A stretch of DNA of 64,000 bases from Paramesorhizobium endophyticum (lineage in GTDB: Bacteria; Pseudomonadota; Alphaproteobacteria; Rhizobiales; Rhizobiaceae). Shown here one piece after another: positions 45,726 to 56,303 of this stretch (positions within the stretch are counted from its first letter, which is position 1; every line of letters starts with the position of its first letter). The notes beneath the pieces are model-generated. The model was not told the DNA's origin. It saw only the letters and a list, made by a program, of their open reading frames with translations, and made no database searches. The translations under genes and the position numbers were made by a program. The DNA lies in contig NZ_BMHH01000005.1 of NCBI RefSeq assembly GCF_014640615.1, positions 1 through 64,000 on the forward strand, in the 5' to 3' direction.

Positions 45726-47030
45726 TCATACTTTTACAAGATGCTCCGCCCGATCTTCGTTCCCAAATATCTTGAGATATCGCTCCACTTCCCTTGAGTC
45801 ACCGGTAGCCTTGCGCGGGTTGTCGGAGAGCTTCACTGCCGGGTGGCCATTGGCCTCGCTGACCTTGCAGACGAGCGAAATCGCGTTGAGGCCGTTGATA
45901 TGGGTCGGCGCGCAACCGGCGAAATCATTGGTGAGGTTGGTCCCCCAGCCGAAGCCCATGCGCACCCGGTCGTGGAAATGATGATAGGTCTCCTCGATGG
46001 TGTCGACATCGAGCGCATCGGAGAAGATCAGCAGCTTGTCGCGCGGGTTCTTCCCCTTCTCCTCCCACCAGCGGATGATGCGCTCGCCGCCCTCGATCGG
46101 CGGCGCGCTGTCGGGGCGGAAGCCGGTCCAGTTCGCAACCCAGTCGGGCGCCTCGCGCAGGAAGGCGGCAGTGCCGAAGGCATCGGGCAGCACTATCAGG
46201 AGATTGCCGTCGTAATAGCGCTCCCAGTCCTTCAGCACGCGATAAGGCGCGCTGCGCAGCTCCTTATCGTTGCGCGAGATGGCGGCGAGCACCATGGGCA
46301 ATTCATGGGCATTGGTGCCGAGGGCTTCCAGATCGGTGTCCATGGCGAGGAGCACATTGCTCGTGCCGGTGAAGGCGTCGCCGATGCCTTCCTTCAGCGC
46401 CTCGACGCACCAGCGCTGCCAGAGGAAGGAATGGCGGCGGCGGGTGCCGAAATCGGAGATTCTGAGATCGCGCAGCCGCCGCAACCGCTCGACCTTGCTC
46501 CACATCTTGGCCTTGGCGCGGGCATAGAGCACATCGAGCGCGAAGGGGCCGAGCGATTTCATCGCCGCGCGCGAGCGCAATTCGTTGATGATGGCGAGCG
46601 CCGGGATCTCCCACATGGTGGTGTGCATCCACGGGCCGTGGAAGTTCAGCTCGAACTGGCCGTCGCGGCGGACGAGCTCGTAATCCGGCAACTGGAAGTC
46701 GGCGAGCCAGGCGAGGAACTCCGGCGAAAATATCTGCTTGCGGCCATAGAAGGTGTTACCCGCCAGCCAGATCATCTCCTTCTTGGTGAAGCGGAGCGTG
46801 CGGGCGTGATCGAGCTGCGCGCGCAGTTCCGCCTCGTCGATTTCGTCAGCAAGGCGAACGGTGGTGGTGCGGTTGATGAGCGTGAACGTCGCCTCGACCT
46901 TCGGGTAGAGGCCCCAGATCATCTGCAGCATCAGCAGCTTGTAGAAATCCGTATCCAGCAGGCTGCGGATGATCGGATCGAGCTTCCATGCGTGATTGTA
47001 GACGCGCTGCGCGATGTCGGTTCTGGTCAT
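45726..47030 (-). CDS. pncB: Nicotinate phosphoribosyltransferase
   Basis: A 434-residue enzyme of the NAD salvage pathway that joins nicotinate to PRPP. Recognisable segments include [20 protein letters not shown] at the start, the [18 protein letters not shown] region with the regulatory histidine, [22 protein letters not shown], and the PRPP-site region [15 protein letters not shown]. Length is typical. It lies just downstream of cgs on the same strand, as in Brucella, separated by a repeat-like stretch (47036-47125). Confidence 0.95.
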   Translation of the reverse strand: MTRTDIAQRVYNHAWKLDPIIRSLLDTDFYKLLMLQMIWGLYPKVEATFTLINRTTTVRLADEIDEAELRAQLDHARTLRFTKKEMIWLAGNTFYGRKQIFSPEFLAWLADFQLPDYELVRRDGQFELNFHGPWMHTTMWEIPALAIINELRSRAAMKSLGPFALDVLYARAKAKMWSKVERLRRLRDLRISDFGTRRRHSFLWQRWCVEALKEGIGDAFTGTSNVLLAMDTDLEALGTNAHELPMVLAAISRNDKELRSAPYRVLKDWERYYDGNLLIVLPDAFGTAAFLREAPDWVANWTGFRPDSAPPIEGGERIIRWWEEKGKNPRDKLLIFSDALDVDTIEETYHHFHDRVRMGFGWGTNLTNDFAGCAPTHINGLNAISLVCKVSEANGHPAVKLSDNPRKATGDSREVERYLKIFGNEDRAEHLVKV

Positions 47031-47035
47031 CGGGC

Positions 47036-47125
47036 TCTCCGAGAAGGGAGTAAGGGAATATGCGATAGGGGAGTAAGGATAACTGGATTCCCTTACTCCC
47101 CTATTTCTCTATTTGCCTATTCCCC
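47036..47125. repeat. GGGGAGTAAGG-type inverted repeat between cgs and pncB
   Basis: The gap holds ATAGGGGAGTAAGG followed after about ten bases by CCCTTACTCCCCTAT, a long inverted repeat (about 47067-47104), plus further copies of short units such as GGGAGTAAGGGAAT and CTATTCCCCTACTA. A similar AGGGGAATAAG/CTTATTCCC stretch occurs at 60805-60905, 13.7 kb away. It could terminate cgs transcription. Confidence 0.65.
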
Positions 47126-47127
47126 TA

Positions 47128-50100
47128 CTACCCTTGCGGCATCTTTGGAAGCTCCACGATGAGTTCGTGCTCGCCGGTCTTCTTCAGCGGGATGCCCTTT
47201 TCGGGGCTTGCCACCTTCTTGCCGTCAAGCTTGACCGACGCTGCCTTGCCGCCTGTCCTGATTTCGATGCGGTAGGTGGCTTCGTCGACGCGCAGCGACA
47301 CCGAGCATTCTTCCCATGCCGAGGGCAGCGCCGGGTCGATGAACAGGCGATCCGCCTCGCGGCGAATGCCGAGTATGCCTTCCGTCGCGACGCGGTAGAG
47401 CCAGCCGGCGGAGCCGGTGTACCAGGTCCAGCCGCCCTGCCCGCGCCGGGGCGCGACGGAGTAGATATCGGCGGCGACCACATAGGGCTCGACGCGATAG
47501 CTCTCCGGGTTGCGGCTGTGATGGATCGGGTTGATCATCTCGAACCAGCGATAGGCCTCGTCATTCTGCTTCAACTGCGTCAGCGCCAGAATCGCCCAGG
47601 TTGCGCCATGGGTATACTGGCCGCCATTCTCGCGGACGCCCGGCGGATAGCCCTTGATGTAGCCGGGATCATGCACGGTCTTGTCGAAGGGCGGCGTGAA
47701 GAGGCGGATGAGCTCGCCTTCCACATCCAGAAGCTGCTCGCGCAGCGACTGCATGGCCTGCCCGGCACGCTCCGGATCAGCCACGCCCGACAGCACCGCC
47801 CAGCTTTGCGCGATGGCGTCGATGCGGCATTCGTCGCTGTCCTTGGAGCCGAGCGGCGAGCCGTCGTCATAATAGCCGCGGCGGTACCATGCGCCGTCCC
47901 AGCCGGCTTCTTCCAGCGCAGCCTTGAGGCTTTCGAGATGGCGTGTCCAGGCCTCCGCCCGCTTTGCGTCCTTGCGCGCTTCGGCGATGGGCACGAATTG
48001 CCGCAGCGTATAGGCGAGGAACCAGCCGAGCCAGACGCTCTCGCCCTTGCCATGGACGCCGACGAGATTCATGCCGTCGTTCCAGTCGCCGCCGAGAATC
48101 AGCGGCAGGCCGTTTTCGCCGGTGCGGGCAATGGCGAGGTCGAGCGCCAGCGCGCAATGTTCGTAAATGCTGGCGGTCTCCTTCGAGACCTCCGGCTGAT
48201 AGAAGGCGTCGTGCTGCCCCTCCTCCAAAGCCGCGCCTTCAAGGAACGGCACTTCCTCATCGAGGACGGCCAGGTCGCCTGTTGTCTGGGTGTAGAGCGA
48301 GGCGGCATAGCCGAGCCAGACGACATCGTCCGAGATCAGCGTGCGGACGCCCGCCCCCGTCGAAGGCAGCCACCAATGCTGCACATCGCCCTCGCGGAAC
48401 TGGCGCGAGGCGACGTTGACGAGCTGCCGGCGCGCCAGTGACGGGTCGAGCGCCAGCAGCGCCAGCGTATCCTGCAACTGGTCGCGGAAGCCGTAAGCGC
48501 CGCTCGCCTGGTAGAAGGCGGCGCGAGCCCAGATGCGGCAGGCGAGGCTCTGATAGGGCAGCCAGCGATTGACCATGAGGTCGAAGGCCGGGTCGGGCGT
48601 CTTTACCTGCAGGCTGCCGAGGAAATCGCGCCAGAGCACACGGGACGCTTCCAGCGTATCCTCGAAGGACTTCACCCGCTGTGCAGCGACGAGGCGGCGC
48701 GCCTCGGTCTCGCCCTCGGTGCAGCCGAGGTAGAAGATGATCTCTTCCTCCTTGCCCGGCGCGATCTCCAGATCGAAGGCGAGCGCCGCGCAAGGATCGC
48801 GCCCGGCCTCGACCGTGTTGGACAGCGGCCTGCCCTGCAGCACCGTGTCCGGTTCCTCGACAGAGCCGGTATTGCCGATGAACTCGACACGGTCCGACGA
48901 AACGGAAGAGGGCTGGCGCGACGCCGCGAAGAAGGCGACCTGACCGGACTTGTCGACCTGATAGGGGTTGCGGGCGAAGAGAGCACCCAGCTTTTCATCA
49001 TGCGCGGGCACGATGAAAGGCGCGGTCCTGGAGCGGACATTGCCCAGCACCCATTCGACGTAAGCATAGACGCGCAGGCGTCTCACAGCGCGACCCCGGT
49101 TGCTGATCACCAGCTTCGACATACGGACCGGTTCGGCGGGATCGACGATGTGGGTCAGGGTCATCGCGGTGCCGTCGCGCTCGCTCGCGAAGCGGGCATA
49201 GCCGGCGCCAAGCTTGGCCTCGTAATCAGCTTCCTCGTCGCGCAGCACGGCGGCGACCGGCGAGGAGGCTTCCCCCGAGTCGAGATCAACCACATAGATC
49301 GCTTCGCCCGGACGGTTCGCCACCGGATCGTTGGCCCAGGGGGTCAACTGGAAATCCCGGCTGTTGCCGGCCCAGGTGAAGGCCGCACCCTCGGCGGAAA
49401 CATGGAAGCCGAAATTCGGGTTGGAGATGACGTTGATCCACGGATGCGGCGTGACACGCTGGCCATTGAGGCGCACCACGTAATCACCATCGGTATCGAA
49501 GCCGCCATAGCCGTTCCAGAATTGCAGGTCCGTGCCGTCAGGCAGCGCCCGTTCCTTCACGGGCAGAACCGGCGTCGTAACCAGCGGCTTCGCAATCTCC
49601 GCCGCGCGCTCAGCGGCGGAAACGGCGCTTTCGGCCTCTATAATGCTCTCGCTGCGCGCGGCCAAATCGCCTGATATCTCCTGCGTACGGCGGAGCTGCT
49701 CGGCAAGCGAGCCGTTCTGCGCATGCATGACGATGCGGGCGGAGGCGAGCAGGGTGTTATAGGTTTCCTCGCTCATCTGGTCGCGGCGCACCGCGAAGAT
49801 GTGCTGGCGCGGACCGGCCCAGACGCCGCGGGCGCGATAGCTGTCGGCAACCCATTCGATGCCGCGGTGGAAATCCTGCGCATAGGAGAAGGCGCGCTCA
49901 TTGATGGCGACGACATCGACCACCAGCCCCTTGGCGCGCCAATATTCCTGCGCCTTCAGCACCTCGCGCAACAGGTCGAACGCCGCTTCGTCATCCATGC
50001 GCAAGGCGAAGATCGGGAAGTCGCCCGATATGCTGAGCGGCCAGAGCTCCGACTGCTTGCCGAGGCCGGATGCGATCGCCTCCGGCGACTGGCGGAACGC

Positions 50101-53100
50101 CCGGTCTGGATAGAGGAGGTAAGTCGCGACCTTCTGGTAGTCGGCGGCTTGCGCCGGGCCGATGCCGATGTGATGCAGACGCACCTGCGAACGCGTCCAC
50201 GACAGCGAGAACTCGCGGGCGAAGCATTCGGGGTGGCGGTAGCGCGACACCGTTTCTTCCAGGCCCTGACGGCTATCGCCGGCGAGCGTCCAGAAGACGA
50301 GGCTCACCTTCTTGCGCGCCGGGACGCGCACACGGCAGCGCACCGAGGCGATGGAATCGAGCACGCAGCCCTGGCTGCCCAGAAGAGGAGCGTTCGTCTC
50401 CAGCGCGGCGGGGTTGCGCAAGGACCGGCCACGGCCGATGAACACACGGCGGTCGGTTTCGGCTTCCGCCTCACGCGCCGCGCCGGAGAGATCGGCGACG
50501 AAATGCGCCACATGGATATCCGGATCCGACGGCGCGCGCTTGCGCCGCGTCGCATAGACCGTCGTGCCGTTGGCGGCAATCTCGGTTTCCACGAACATCT
50601 TGGAGAAGGCCGGATGGGCGCTGTCCGACTCATCCGGGGCGAGCACCAGCTCCGCATAGGATGTCAGCTCGATGACGCGGTCGCGCGCGCTCGTATTGAT
50701 GATGTCGATGCGCCGGCCTTCGCCATTCGATTCCGAGGCGACGATGCACTCGACCACCGTCTTGATATCGCCCACCGTCTTGAAGAACTCTGCCTTCTCG
50801 TCGGTGAAGACAGCCTTGGCCTCGCCTTCCGCGTTGCGGGTCGGCTCGCCGGTGGCGGACCACCAATGGCCGGTTTCCACATCGCGCAGGAACAGGAACG
50901 TGCCCTGCATGTCCTCGGCTGCATCCGCCTGGAAGCGGGTGATGCCGAGATTGTTCCAGCGGCTGTAGCCCGCGCCGTTGGCGGTGAGCATGACGGCATA
51001 TTGGCCGTTCGACATGATCTGCGTGGCGCGCGGCGCTTTCAGCGGATTGTCGATGATGCGCATCGGCGCATCGTCGAAACCGCCGTCGTCGGTCCGCATC
51101 GGGTTTTCCGCCTTGGCGTAGACCATCGGGATTTCGCGCGGCGCCTTCTCCTGCAGGAGCAGTTCCGCCGCCTCGATCACCGGATCGCTATGGAAACGCT
51201 CGCGCATGCGCCCATCGAAGATGACGTTGTTGACGGCGATGATCGACATGCCGCTGTGGTGCGCATAGTAATTGCGCACGACCGCGCATTTCTCGCCCTC
51301 AGGCACACGCGACGGGGTGAAATCCACCGAATCGTGGAAGCCGTAAGGCCCAAGCGCGCCGACGGTGCGCAGGCGCTTCAAATTTGCCACCGCTTCCGCC
51401 GGCTGGTACTGCGCGGCGAGCAGGCTGGCATAAGGCGCGATGACGGCGTTGCGCGAAAGGCCGCGCTTGAGGCCCAGCGTCGGCACGCCGAAATTGGTGT
51501 ACTGGTAGTTCATCTCAGGATCGCGGGCATTGTAGGCCGCTTCCGAAATGCCCCAGGGCAGGCCGCGCGACGTCGCATATTCGATCTGGCGCTTGACGAC
51601 GAGACGATTGGTCTGGTCGAGCAGCGAGCCGAGCGGCTCCTTCATCACCAGCGGCGGCATCAGATATTCGAACATCGAGCCGGACCAGGAAAGGAGCGCG
51701 CCCTTCCAGCCGACCGGCACGAGCAGGCGGCCGAGACGGAACCAATGATCGACAGGCACGTCACCCTTGGCGATGGCGAAGAGGCTGGCGAGGCGCGCTT
51801 CCGAGGCCAGAAGATCGTAGCAGCTCTCGTCCAGCTCGTTTTCCTGCACGCGGTAGCCGATGGAGAGCAGACGGCGCTCCTTGCGCTCCAGGAAGTCGAA
51901 CTGCATGTCGAAGGCTAGCTGGCGGGCGCAGGTGGCGAACTCGCGGAGCCGCTCGCGCAGCGCATCGGTGTCATGCTCGCCGATGGCGTCGTCCGTATGG
52001 GCCTTGCAGGTATCGACGAGAATGCGCGCCCACTGGCTGGCTGCGAGGCTCAGCGGCGTGCCGATCTCGCTGTTCAATTCATCCGTCAGCTTGACGATGT
52101 CATTGGCGAAGAGCGCCAGATTGATGGTGCGGAACGAGGCGGTTTCCGGCTCCTCCTTCACCGTGCGGACGGCGCGGCGGAAATTGGAAATACGCTCTTC
52201 CAGCCGGCGGCGCAGCGGGCGCAGGATGCGGCGGTCATCGGGGATTTCGGCCAGTGTTTCCTCAAGAATGTCGTTGACGTCGAGGATGCCGTCGAGGTCG
52301 CTCTGGAGATAGACGGACGGCGCTTCGGCCCATTCTTCGAGGGCAGAGGAAAGCGTAACCAGATGACCGGCCAGATTGCCGCTGTCCACGGCGGAGACGT
52401 AAAGCGGCATCAGGGGCTTCAAGCTGGTCGTGTCGTACCAGTTATAGAGATGGCCGCGATATTTCTCCATTTTTTCGACGGTGCCGAGCGTCTGGTCGAT
52501 GCGGTTCAGCGCGTCGGCAAAGCCGATCCAGCCGAAATCGCGCGCGGCCACCACCGAGAGGAGATAGACGCCGATATTGGTCGGCGAGGTGCGCGGCGCG
52601 ACGACCGGGAACGGGTCTTCCTGGAAATTGTCGGGCGGAAGGTGGTTGTGCTCTTCGGTCGTGAACGTTTCGAAGTAGCGCCAGGTGCGGCGGGCGTAGC
52701 GGCGCAGATCGCCCTTGTCCGACGAGCGGACCTCCAGCGTGTCCTGCGGCTTGGCCGAACGGCTGACGAGCCAGGCGATGAGCGGCGAGAAGAGCCAGAG
52801 AACCGCGAAGGGCACGGCAACGAGCAGCGCCTTGCTTTCCGCAAGAAGCGGGATCAGGAACGACACGACCGCAAGCGCCATGGCCGGCCACATCAGCCGC
52901 GTGTAATAGGCAAGCGTATCGGGCGAGGATTTCGCCTGCGCCGCCGTACGCCACTCCAGGAGATTGCGGTGCGAGACACCGAGGCGATAGAGCGTGCGTA
53001 CGATGGCGTCGGCCATCAGGCAGGTATTGTTGGCAAGGAAGGTGGTACGGAGCCACACGTCCGCAGCGCCAAGCCTCACCTCCGTCAGCAGCGATTCCAG

Positions 53101-55710
53101 ATGTCCCTTCAGCGAATAATCCATGCCCGGCGGCAGCAAATTGCGGATGAAACCGAATGTCGGAGCGACGAACATGCTCGCCAAGAGGAAGAACTGCCAG
53201 AGCGCCGCCACACTGAACGGCAGGAAGGTCCAGCCGGCGATTGAGGCGATGACCCAGAGGACCGGATTCAGCGAGCGGCGCAGATTGTCCGACATCTTCC
53301 AGCGGGTGATGGAATTGATGCCGCGCCCGGTCGAGAAAAGATAGGAAAGAAGCTGCCAGTCGCCGCGCGCCCAGCGATGATGGCGCGAAATATCGACATT
53401 GTAGCCCGTGGGGTAGTCCTCGACCACTTCGACATCGCTGACAAGGGCGCAACGCGCATAGCCGCCTTCCAGCAGATCATGGCTGAGGACGGCATTTTCC
53501 TCGATGCGCCCGGCCATGGCCTTTTCGAACGTATCGATCTCATAGAGACCCTTGCCCGTGAACGTGCCCTCGCCCAGCACGTCCTGATAGACGTCCGACA
53601 CGGCGAAGACATAGGGATCGATGCCGCGATTGACCGAGAAGACGCGCTGCAGGAAGGAGGCGTCGTCGCCCGTCGTCAGCGAGGGCGTGACACGCGGCTG
53701 GAGGATGCCGTAGCCGCGCACCACCTCGCCCGTCTTCGGATCGAAAACGGGGCGGTTGAGCGGGTGGCTGAGCTTGCCGGCGAGATACGTGACAGCCTCC
53801 GGCGTCAGGCGCGTGTCGGCGTCAAGGGTCATGACGAACTTGACGTCCATGGGCAGGCGCGGATCGGCGGGGAAGAAGCTCGTGTCCTGATCGCCGCGCA
53901 GCAAAAGGTTCAGTTCGTGCAGCTTGCCGCGCTTGCGCTCCCAGCCCATCCAGCAGCCCTGACTGGGATTATAGAGACGGCGGCGGTGCAGGATGAAGAA
54001 GCGAGGCTGTCCTTCGCCGGTATAGTGATAGTTCAGCTTGTCGATTTCAGCGCGGGCGTATTCCAGCACCTCCATATCCGCAGCTGACATCTCCTGCTGC
54101 GAATCGACCCAATCGCTGACGAGGGCGAAATAGACTTCGCCGCGCGGATTGGTGAGGTAATGAACCTCGAGATTGCGAATCTGCTCATCGACAGAATCCC
54201 GCGAGGTGATGAAGGTCGGCACCGCCACGAGGGTGCGCGCCTCGGGCGGCAAGCCCTCCTTGAACTCATAGCCGATGAGCCGCGTGGGCTGGATGAACAG
54301 CGGCACCAGCGAATTGAACAGCGCGAAGGCGGCATCCATTGCCGGGAAGATGGCGAGAAGCGTGAAGGCCGCCGCCGCGCCTGCGGAAACGCCGAAAGCG
54401 GACAGGCCGGAATGGACAAGCGCCAGCAGCACCACCGTGAAGATGGCGATGGGCACGGCGAGGCCCCAGAGCCCAAGGCCGCGATAGAAGCGCAGGAGGC
54501 GCAGTGACAAAGGCGGCTGGTATTCGCAGATACGCTCCAGCTCCGGCCTGCCGTCGCCTGCCAGATAATAGGCGACCGCGCCGGTGCCCTTCGCATCCTC
54601 ACGCCCGGCGATTTCGGCCCGGTTGCCGTCCTCGGCAAGGCGCAGCGCGGCCCAGGTGATCTCGATCTCGGTTTTAGGGGAATGGCGCGCCATCTTCTCG
54701 ATGGTGACGCGATAGGCATTGCGGGAGCGGAAATCGAGCTTCTGGAAATCGCTGTGCTCGCGCAGGATGGCGTCGACCTCGTTGACGGTCTCGAACCATG
54801 AGGTCCAGTCCACGTCATCGATGGCCTTGAGGCTGCGTATGATATTGCCCATCGACACGCCGCCGGTGGACTGGCGGGCATGTTCCTGGATGAGGGCATC
54901 TTCGGCGTCGCTGCCGTGCTTCTCAAGCTCCTTTTCCAGCCAGTCGGCGGCAGCGCCGACATCGTTCGGGCTGTTGCGCAGGCGATAGAGAAGATGCGTG
55001 GCGAACGTGCTGTCACGGGCCGCTTCCGCATATTGCGACAGGACCTGGCTCAGCGCTTCCTTGGACTGGGCGAGCGCGATCTCGTCGGCCACCTTGTTGG
55101 CGAAATTGCGCATGCCGCGGGCGCGCTCGACGCGCAGCGCAAGGCGGCGCGCGTTTTCGATGAGAACGAAGCGCACGGCGGAAGGCAGCGCCCACAATTC
55201 ACCGATGCGCAACGGCTCCACCGTCTGGAAGCCCCTGACCACCGCCGTCAGCGTTTTCAGCGAGAAATTGCTGTCGCTATGGGCGACATAGAGCCAGGCC
55301 AGCGCGAGGATGCGCGGCATCCCCTCCACCGGCGGGAAAGGCGGCAGCTGGCGCAGGAAGCGCGCAGGCAGGGAGCGGCGCACCTGCTGGATGTTCTTGT
55401 CGACCGTATAATGATTGTCGAGCAGCCATTGCGCGGCGGGGGTGATCGTCTCGCCCGCTCGCGCAGCGGCGTCGGAGGTGCGGTAGACGTGAAGGATCAG
55501 CCCGGCATTTTCGGACAGCCGCTTGGTGAAATCGAACGGCTCATATTCCGGCAGGCGGATATGTTCGCCCCGCGCGACGGCGGCGGCGAGCGTCTCCAGA
55601 TCCTCCGGTGATTTATACGAGGCCCGGATAGGAATAGGCAGTTCGGCAAGGAGTTTCCCATCGGGCTTACGCGAAAAGAAAGACGACACAGAAAAAGACA
55701 AAGCCGGCAT
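47128..55710 (-). CDS. cgs: Cyclic beta-1,2-glucan synthase
   Basis: A giant inner-membrane protein of 2,860 residues that makes periplasmic cyclic beta-1,2-glucan from UDP-glucose. An N-terminal part with several membrane segments surrounds a glycosyltransferase (GT84) region with FVMTLDADTRLTPEAV and VEVVEDYPTGYN followed by HHRWARGDWQ (initiation and elongation). The C-terminal half (about 1,300-2,860) consists of glycoside phosphorylase (GH94-like) modules that control chain length, with GGDWNDGMNLVG and a late GGWTWYTGSAGWLYRVA. In Brucella Cgs and its homologues NdvB/ChvB this glucan is needed for osmoadaptation and host infection. ATG 55710 (MPALSFSVSS) has an AAGGG site; the upstream open frame is not supported. 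Confidence 0.97.
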   Translation of the reverse strand: MPALSFSVSSFFSRKPDGKLLAELPIPIRASYKSPEDLETLAAAVARGEHIRLPEYEPFDFTKRLSENAGLILHVYRTSDAAARAGETITPAAQWLLDNHYTVDKNIQQVRRSLPARFLRQLPPFPPVEGMPRILALAWLYVAHSDSNFSLKTLTAVVRGFQTVEPLRIGELWALPSAVRFVLIENARRLALRVERARGMRNFANKVADEIALAQSKEALSQVLSQYAEAARDSTFATHLLYRLRNSPNDVGAAADWLEKELEKHGSDAEDALIQEHARQSTGGVSMGNIIRSLKAIDDVDWTSWFETVNEVDAILREHSDFQKLDFRSRNAYRVTIEKMARHSPKTEIEITWAALRLAEDGNRAEIAGREDAKGTGAVAYYLAGDGRPELERICEYQPPLSLRLLRFYRGLGLWGLAVPIAIFTVVLLALVHSGLSAFGVSAGAAAAFTLLAIFPAMDAAFALFNSLVPLFIQPTRLIGYEFKEGLPPEARTLVAVPTFITSRDSVDEQIRNLEVHYLTNPRGEVYFALVSDWVDSQQEMSAADMEVLEYARAEIDKLNYHYTGEGQPRFFILHRRRLYNPSQGCWMGWERKRGKLHELNLLLRGDQDTSFFPADPRLPMDVKFVMTLDADTRLTPEAVTYLAGKLSHPLNRPVFDPKTGEVVRGYGILQPRVTPSLTTGDDASFLQRVFSVNRGIDPYVFAVSDVYQDVLGEGTFTGKGLYEIDTFEKAMAGRIEENAVLSHDLLEGGYARCALVSDVEVVEDYPTGYNVDISRHHRWARGDWQLLSYLFSTGRGINSITRWKMSDNLRRSLNPVLWVIASIAGWTFLPFSVAALWQFFLLASMFVAPTFGFIRNLLPPGMDYSLKGHLESLLTEVRLGAADVWLRTTFLANNTCLMADAIVRTLYRLGVSHRNLLEWRTAAQAKSSPDTLAYYTRLMWPAMALAVVSFLIPLLAESKALLVAVPFAVLWLFSPLIAWLVSRSAKPQDTLEVRSSDKGDLRRYARRTWRYFETFTTEEHNHLPPDNFQEDPFPVVAPRTSPTNIGVYLLSVVAARDFGWIGFADALNRIDQTLGTVEKMEKYRGHLYNWYDTTSLKPLMPLYVSAVDSGNLAGHLVTLSSALEEWAEAPSVYLQSDLDGILDVNDILEETLAEIPDDRRILRPLRRRLEERISNFRRAVRTVKEEPETASFRTINLALFANDIVKLTDELNSEIGTPLSLAASQWARILVDTCKAHTDDAIGEHDTDALRERLREFATCARQLAFDMQFDFLERKERRLLSIGYRVQENELDESCYDLLASEARLASLFAIAKGDVPVDHWFRLGRLLVPVGWKGALLSWSGSMFEYLMPPLVMKEPLGSLLDQTNRLVVKRQIEYATSRGLPWGISEAAYNARDPEMNYQYTNFGVPTLGLKRGLSRNAVIAPYASLLAAQYQPAEAVANLKRLRTVGALGPYGFHDSVDFTPSRVPEGEKCAVVRNYYAHHSGMSIIAVNNVIFDGRMRERFHSDPVIEAAELLLQEKAPREIPMVYAKAENPMRTDDGGFDDAPMRIIDNPLKAPRATQIMSNGQYAVMLTANGAGYSRWNNLGITRFQADAAEDMQGTFLFLRDVETGHWWSATGEPTRNAEGEAKAVFTDEKAEFFKTVGDIKTVVECIVASESNGEGRRIDIINTSARDRVIELTSYAELVLAPDESDSAHPAFSKMFVETEIAANGTTVYATRRKRAPSDPDIHVAHFVADLSGAAREAEAETDRRVFIGRGRSLRNPAALETNAPLLGSQGCVLDSIASVRCRVRVPARKKVSLVFWTLAGDSRQGLEETVSRYRHPECFAREFSLSWTRSQVRLHHIGIGPAQAADYQKVATYLLYPDRAFRQSPEAIASGLGKQSELWPLSISGDFPIFALRMDDEAAFDLLREVLKAQEYWRAKGLVVDVVAINERAFSYAQDFHRGIEWVADSYRARGVWAGPRQHIFAVRRDQMSEETYNTLLASARIVMHAQNGSLAEQLRRTQEISGDLAARSESIIEAESAVSAAERAAEIAKPLVTTPVLPVKERALPDGTDLQFWNGYGGFDTDGDYVVRLNGQRVTPHPWINVISNPNFGFHVSAEGAAFTWAGNSRDFQLTPWANDPVANRPGEAIYVVDLDSGEASSPVAAVLRDEEADYEAKLGAGYARFASERDGTAMTLTHIVDPAEPVRMSKLVISNRGRAVRRLRVYAYVEWVLGNVRSRTAPFIVPAHDEKLGALFARNPYQVDKSGQVAFFAASRQPSSVSSDRVEFIGNTGSVEEPDTVLQGRPLSNTVEAGRDPCAALAFDLEIAPGKEEEIIFYLGCTEGETEARRLVAAQRVKSFEDTLEASRVLWRDFLGSLQVKTPDPAFDLMVNRWLPYQSLACRIWARAAFYQASGAYGFRDQLQDTLALLALDPSLARRQLVNVASRQFREGDVQHWWLPSTGAGVRTLISDDVVWLGYAASLYTQTTGDLAVLDEEVPFLEGAALEEGQHDAFYQPEVSKETASIYEHCALALDLAIARTGENGLPLILGGDWNDGMNLVGVHGKGESVWLGWFLAYTLRQFVPIAEARKDAKRAEAWTRHLESLKAALEEAGWDGAWYRRGYYDDGSPLGSKDSDECRIDAIAQSWAVLSGVADPERAGQAMQSLREQLLDVEGELIRLFTPPFDKTVHDPGYIKGYPPGVRENGGQYTHGATWAILALTQLKQNDEAYRWFEMINPIHHSRNPESYRVEPYVVAADIYSVAPRRGQGGWTWYTGSAGWLYRVATEGILGIRREADRLFIDPALPSAWEECSVSLRVDEATYRIEIRTGGKAASVKLDGKKVASPEKGIPLKKTGEHELIVELPKMPQG

Positions 55711-56054
55711 ATGCCCTTGCAGCCCTATGAATGAAACGGTTTCAGTTTTCCGAGTTTTGGCCGGAAGCAGACGGTTGTAGCACACCGCAGCCTTTTGAAA
55801 AACGATGCGTGTCCCCGAAGCCCCCGATCCGTGGTGCTGACGAGTTTTGGCCAAATTGCGTCAGCTATCCCCAAGTCCGGCTAAATCGATTCACCCGCAA
55901 CGCACAAATCGTATCCGGCTGTTACTCTTGCGTTAGAAGATAGAGCGGCGCAAGGTGTTTGCCAGCCTGATGGCCGGCCATCTCCTGCCATCTTGATGGC
56001 TGGGCGGTGTTGGATTATATTTCCTTTCGAACAAATCTCCGAAAGGAGCCAACC
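55711..56054 (+). promoter_or_regulatory. Intergenic region with tandem palindromes before the second toxin-antitoxin module
   Basis: The 344 bases between cgs and the antitoxin gene contain two palindromes built from one half-site: GATGGCCGGCCATC (55969-55982) and GCCATCTTGATGGC (55987-56000), four bases apart. A hairpin, TCCTTTCG (56022-56029) and CGAAAGGA (56040-56047), covers the ribosome binding site of the antitoxin gene. The rest should hold the divergent cgs promoter; I see no clear hexamers. Confidence 0.6.
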
Positions 56055-56303
56055 ATGGCCAAACCGCAACTTTCAGTACGCAGCGCGAAGGCCCGGGAGC
56101 TTGCGCACAAACTTGCGCAACGCGAGAACCGTTCCATCGCGGATATCGTGGAGCGGGCGCTGGAAGCCTATGAGGCGCGCGAGACCGGACGCGAACCTGC
56201 CGCCGCATTCTATGCCCGGCTTGCGAAAGGGATCGATACAGACATCGATCTCGACGCACTGATCCAAGAAAACCGCAAGCCTGATAAGGGTATAGACCTT
56301 TGA
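56055..56303 (+). CDS. VapB/FitA-type antitoxin
   Basis: An 82-residue protein beginning MAKPQLSVRSAKARELAHKL, with NRSIADIVERALEAYEA in the middle, as in Rv0623-like (PSK operon) antitoxins; the acidic C-terminus (IDTDIDLDALIQENRKPD) would bind the toxin. ATG 56055 is six bases after AAAGGAG; the extension to 56007 is unsupported. Its stop TGA overlaps the TTG start of the toxin gene. Confidence 0.85.
   Translation: MAKPQLSVRSAKARELAHKLAQRENRSIADIVERALEAYEARETGREPAAAFYARLAKGIDTDIDLDALIQENRKPDKGIDL

Noticed and set aside
49723-51918. 731-residue plus-strand frame inside cgs
   Set aside because: Shadow of the cyclic glucan synthase gene, without recognisable motifs.
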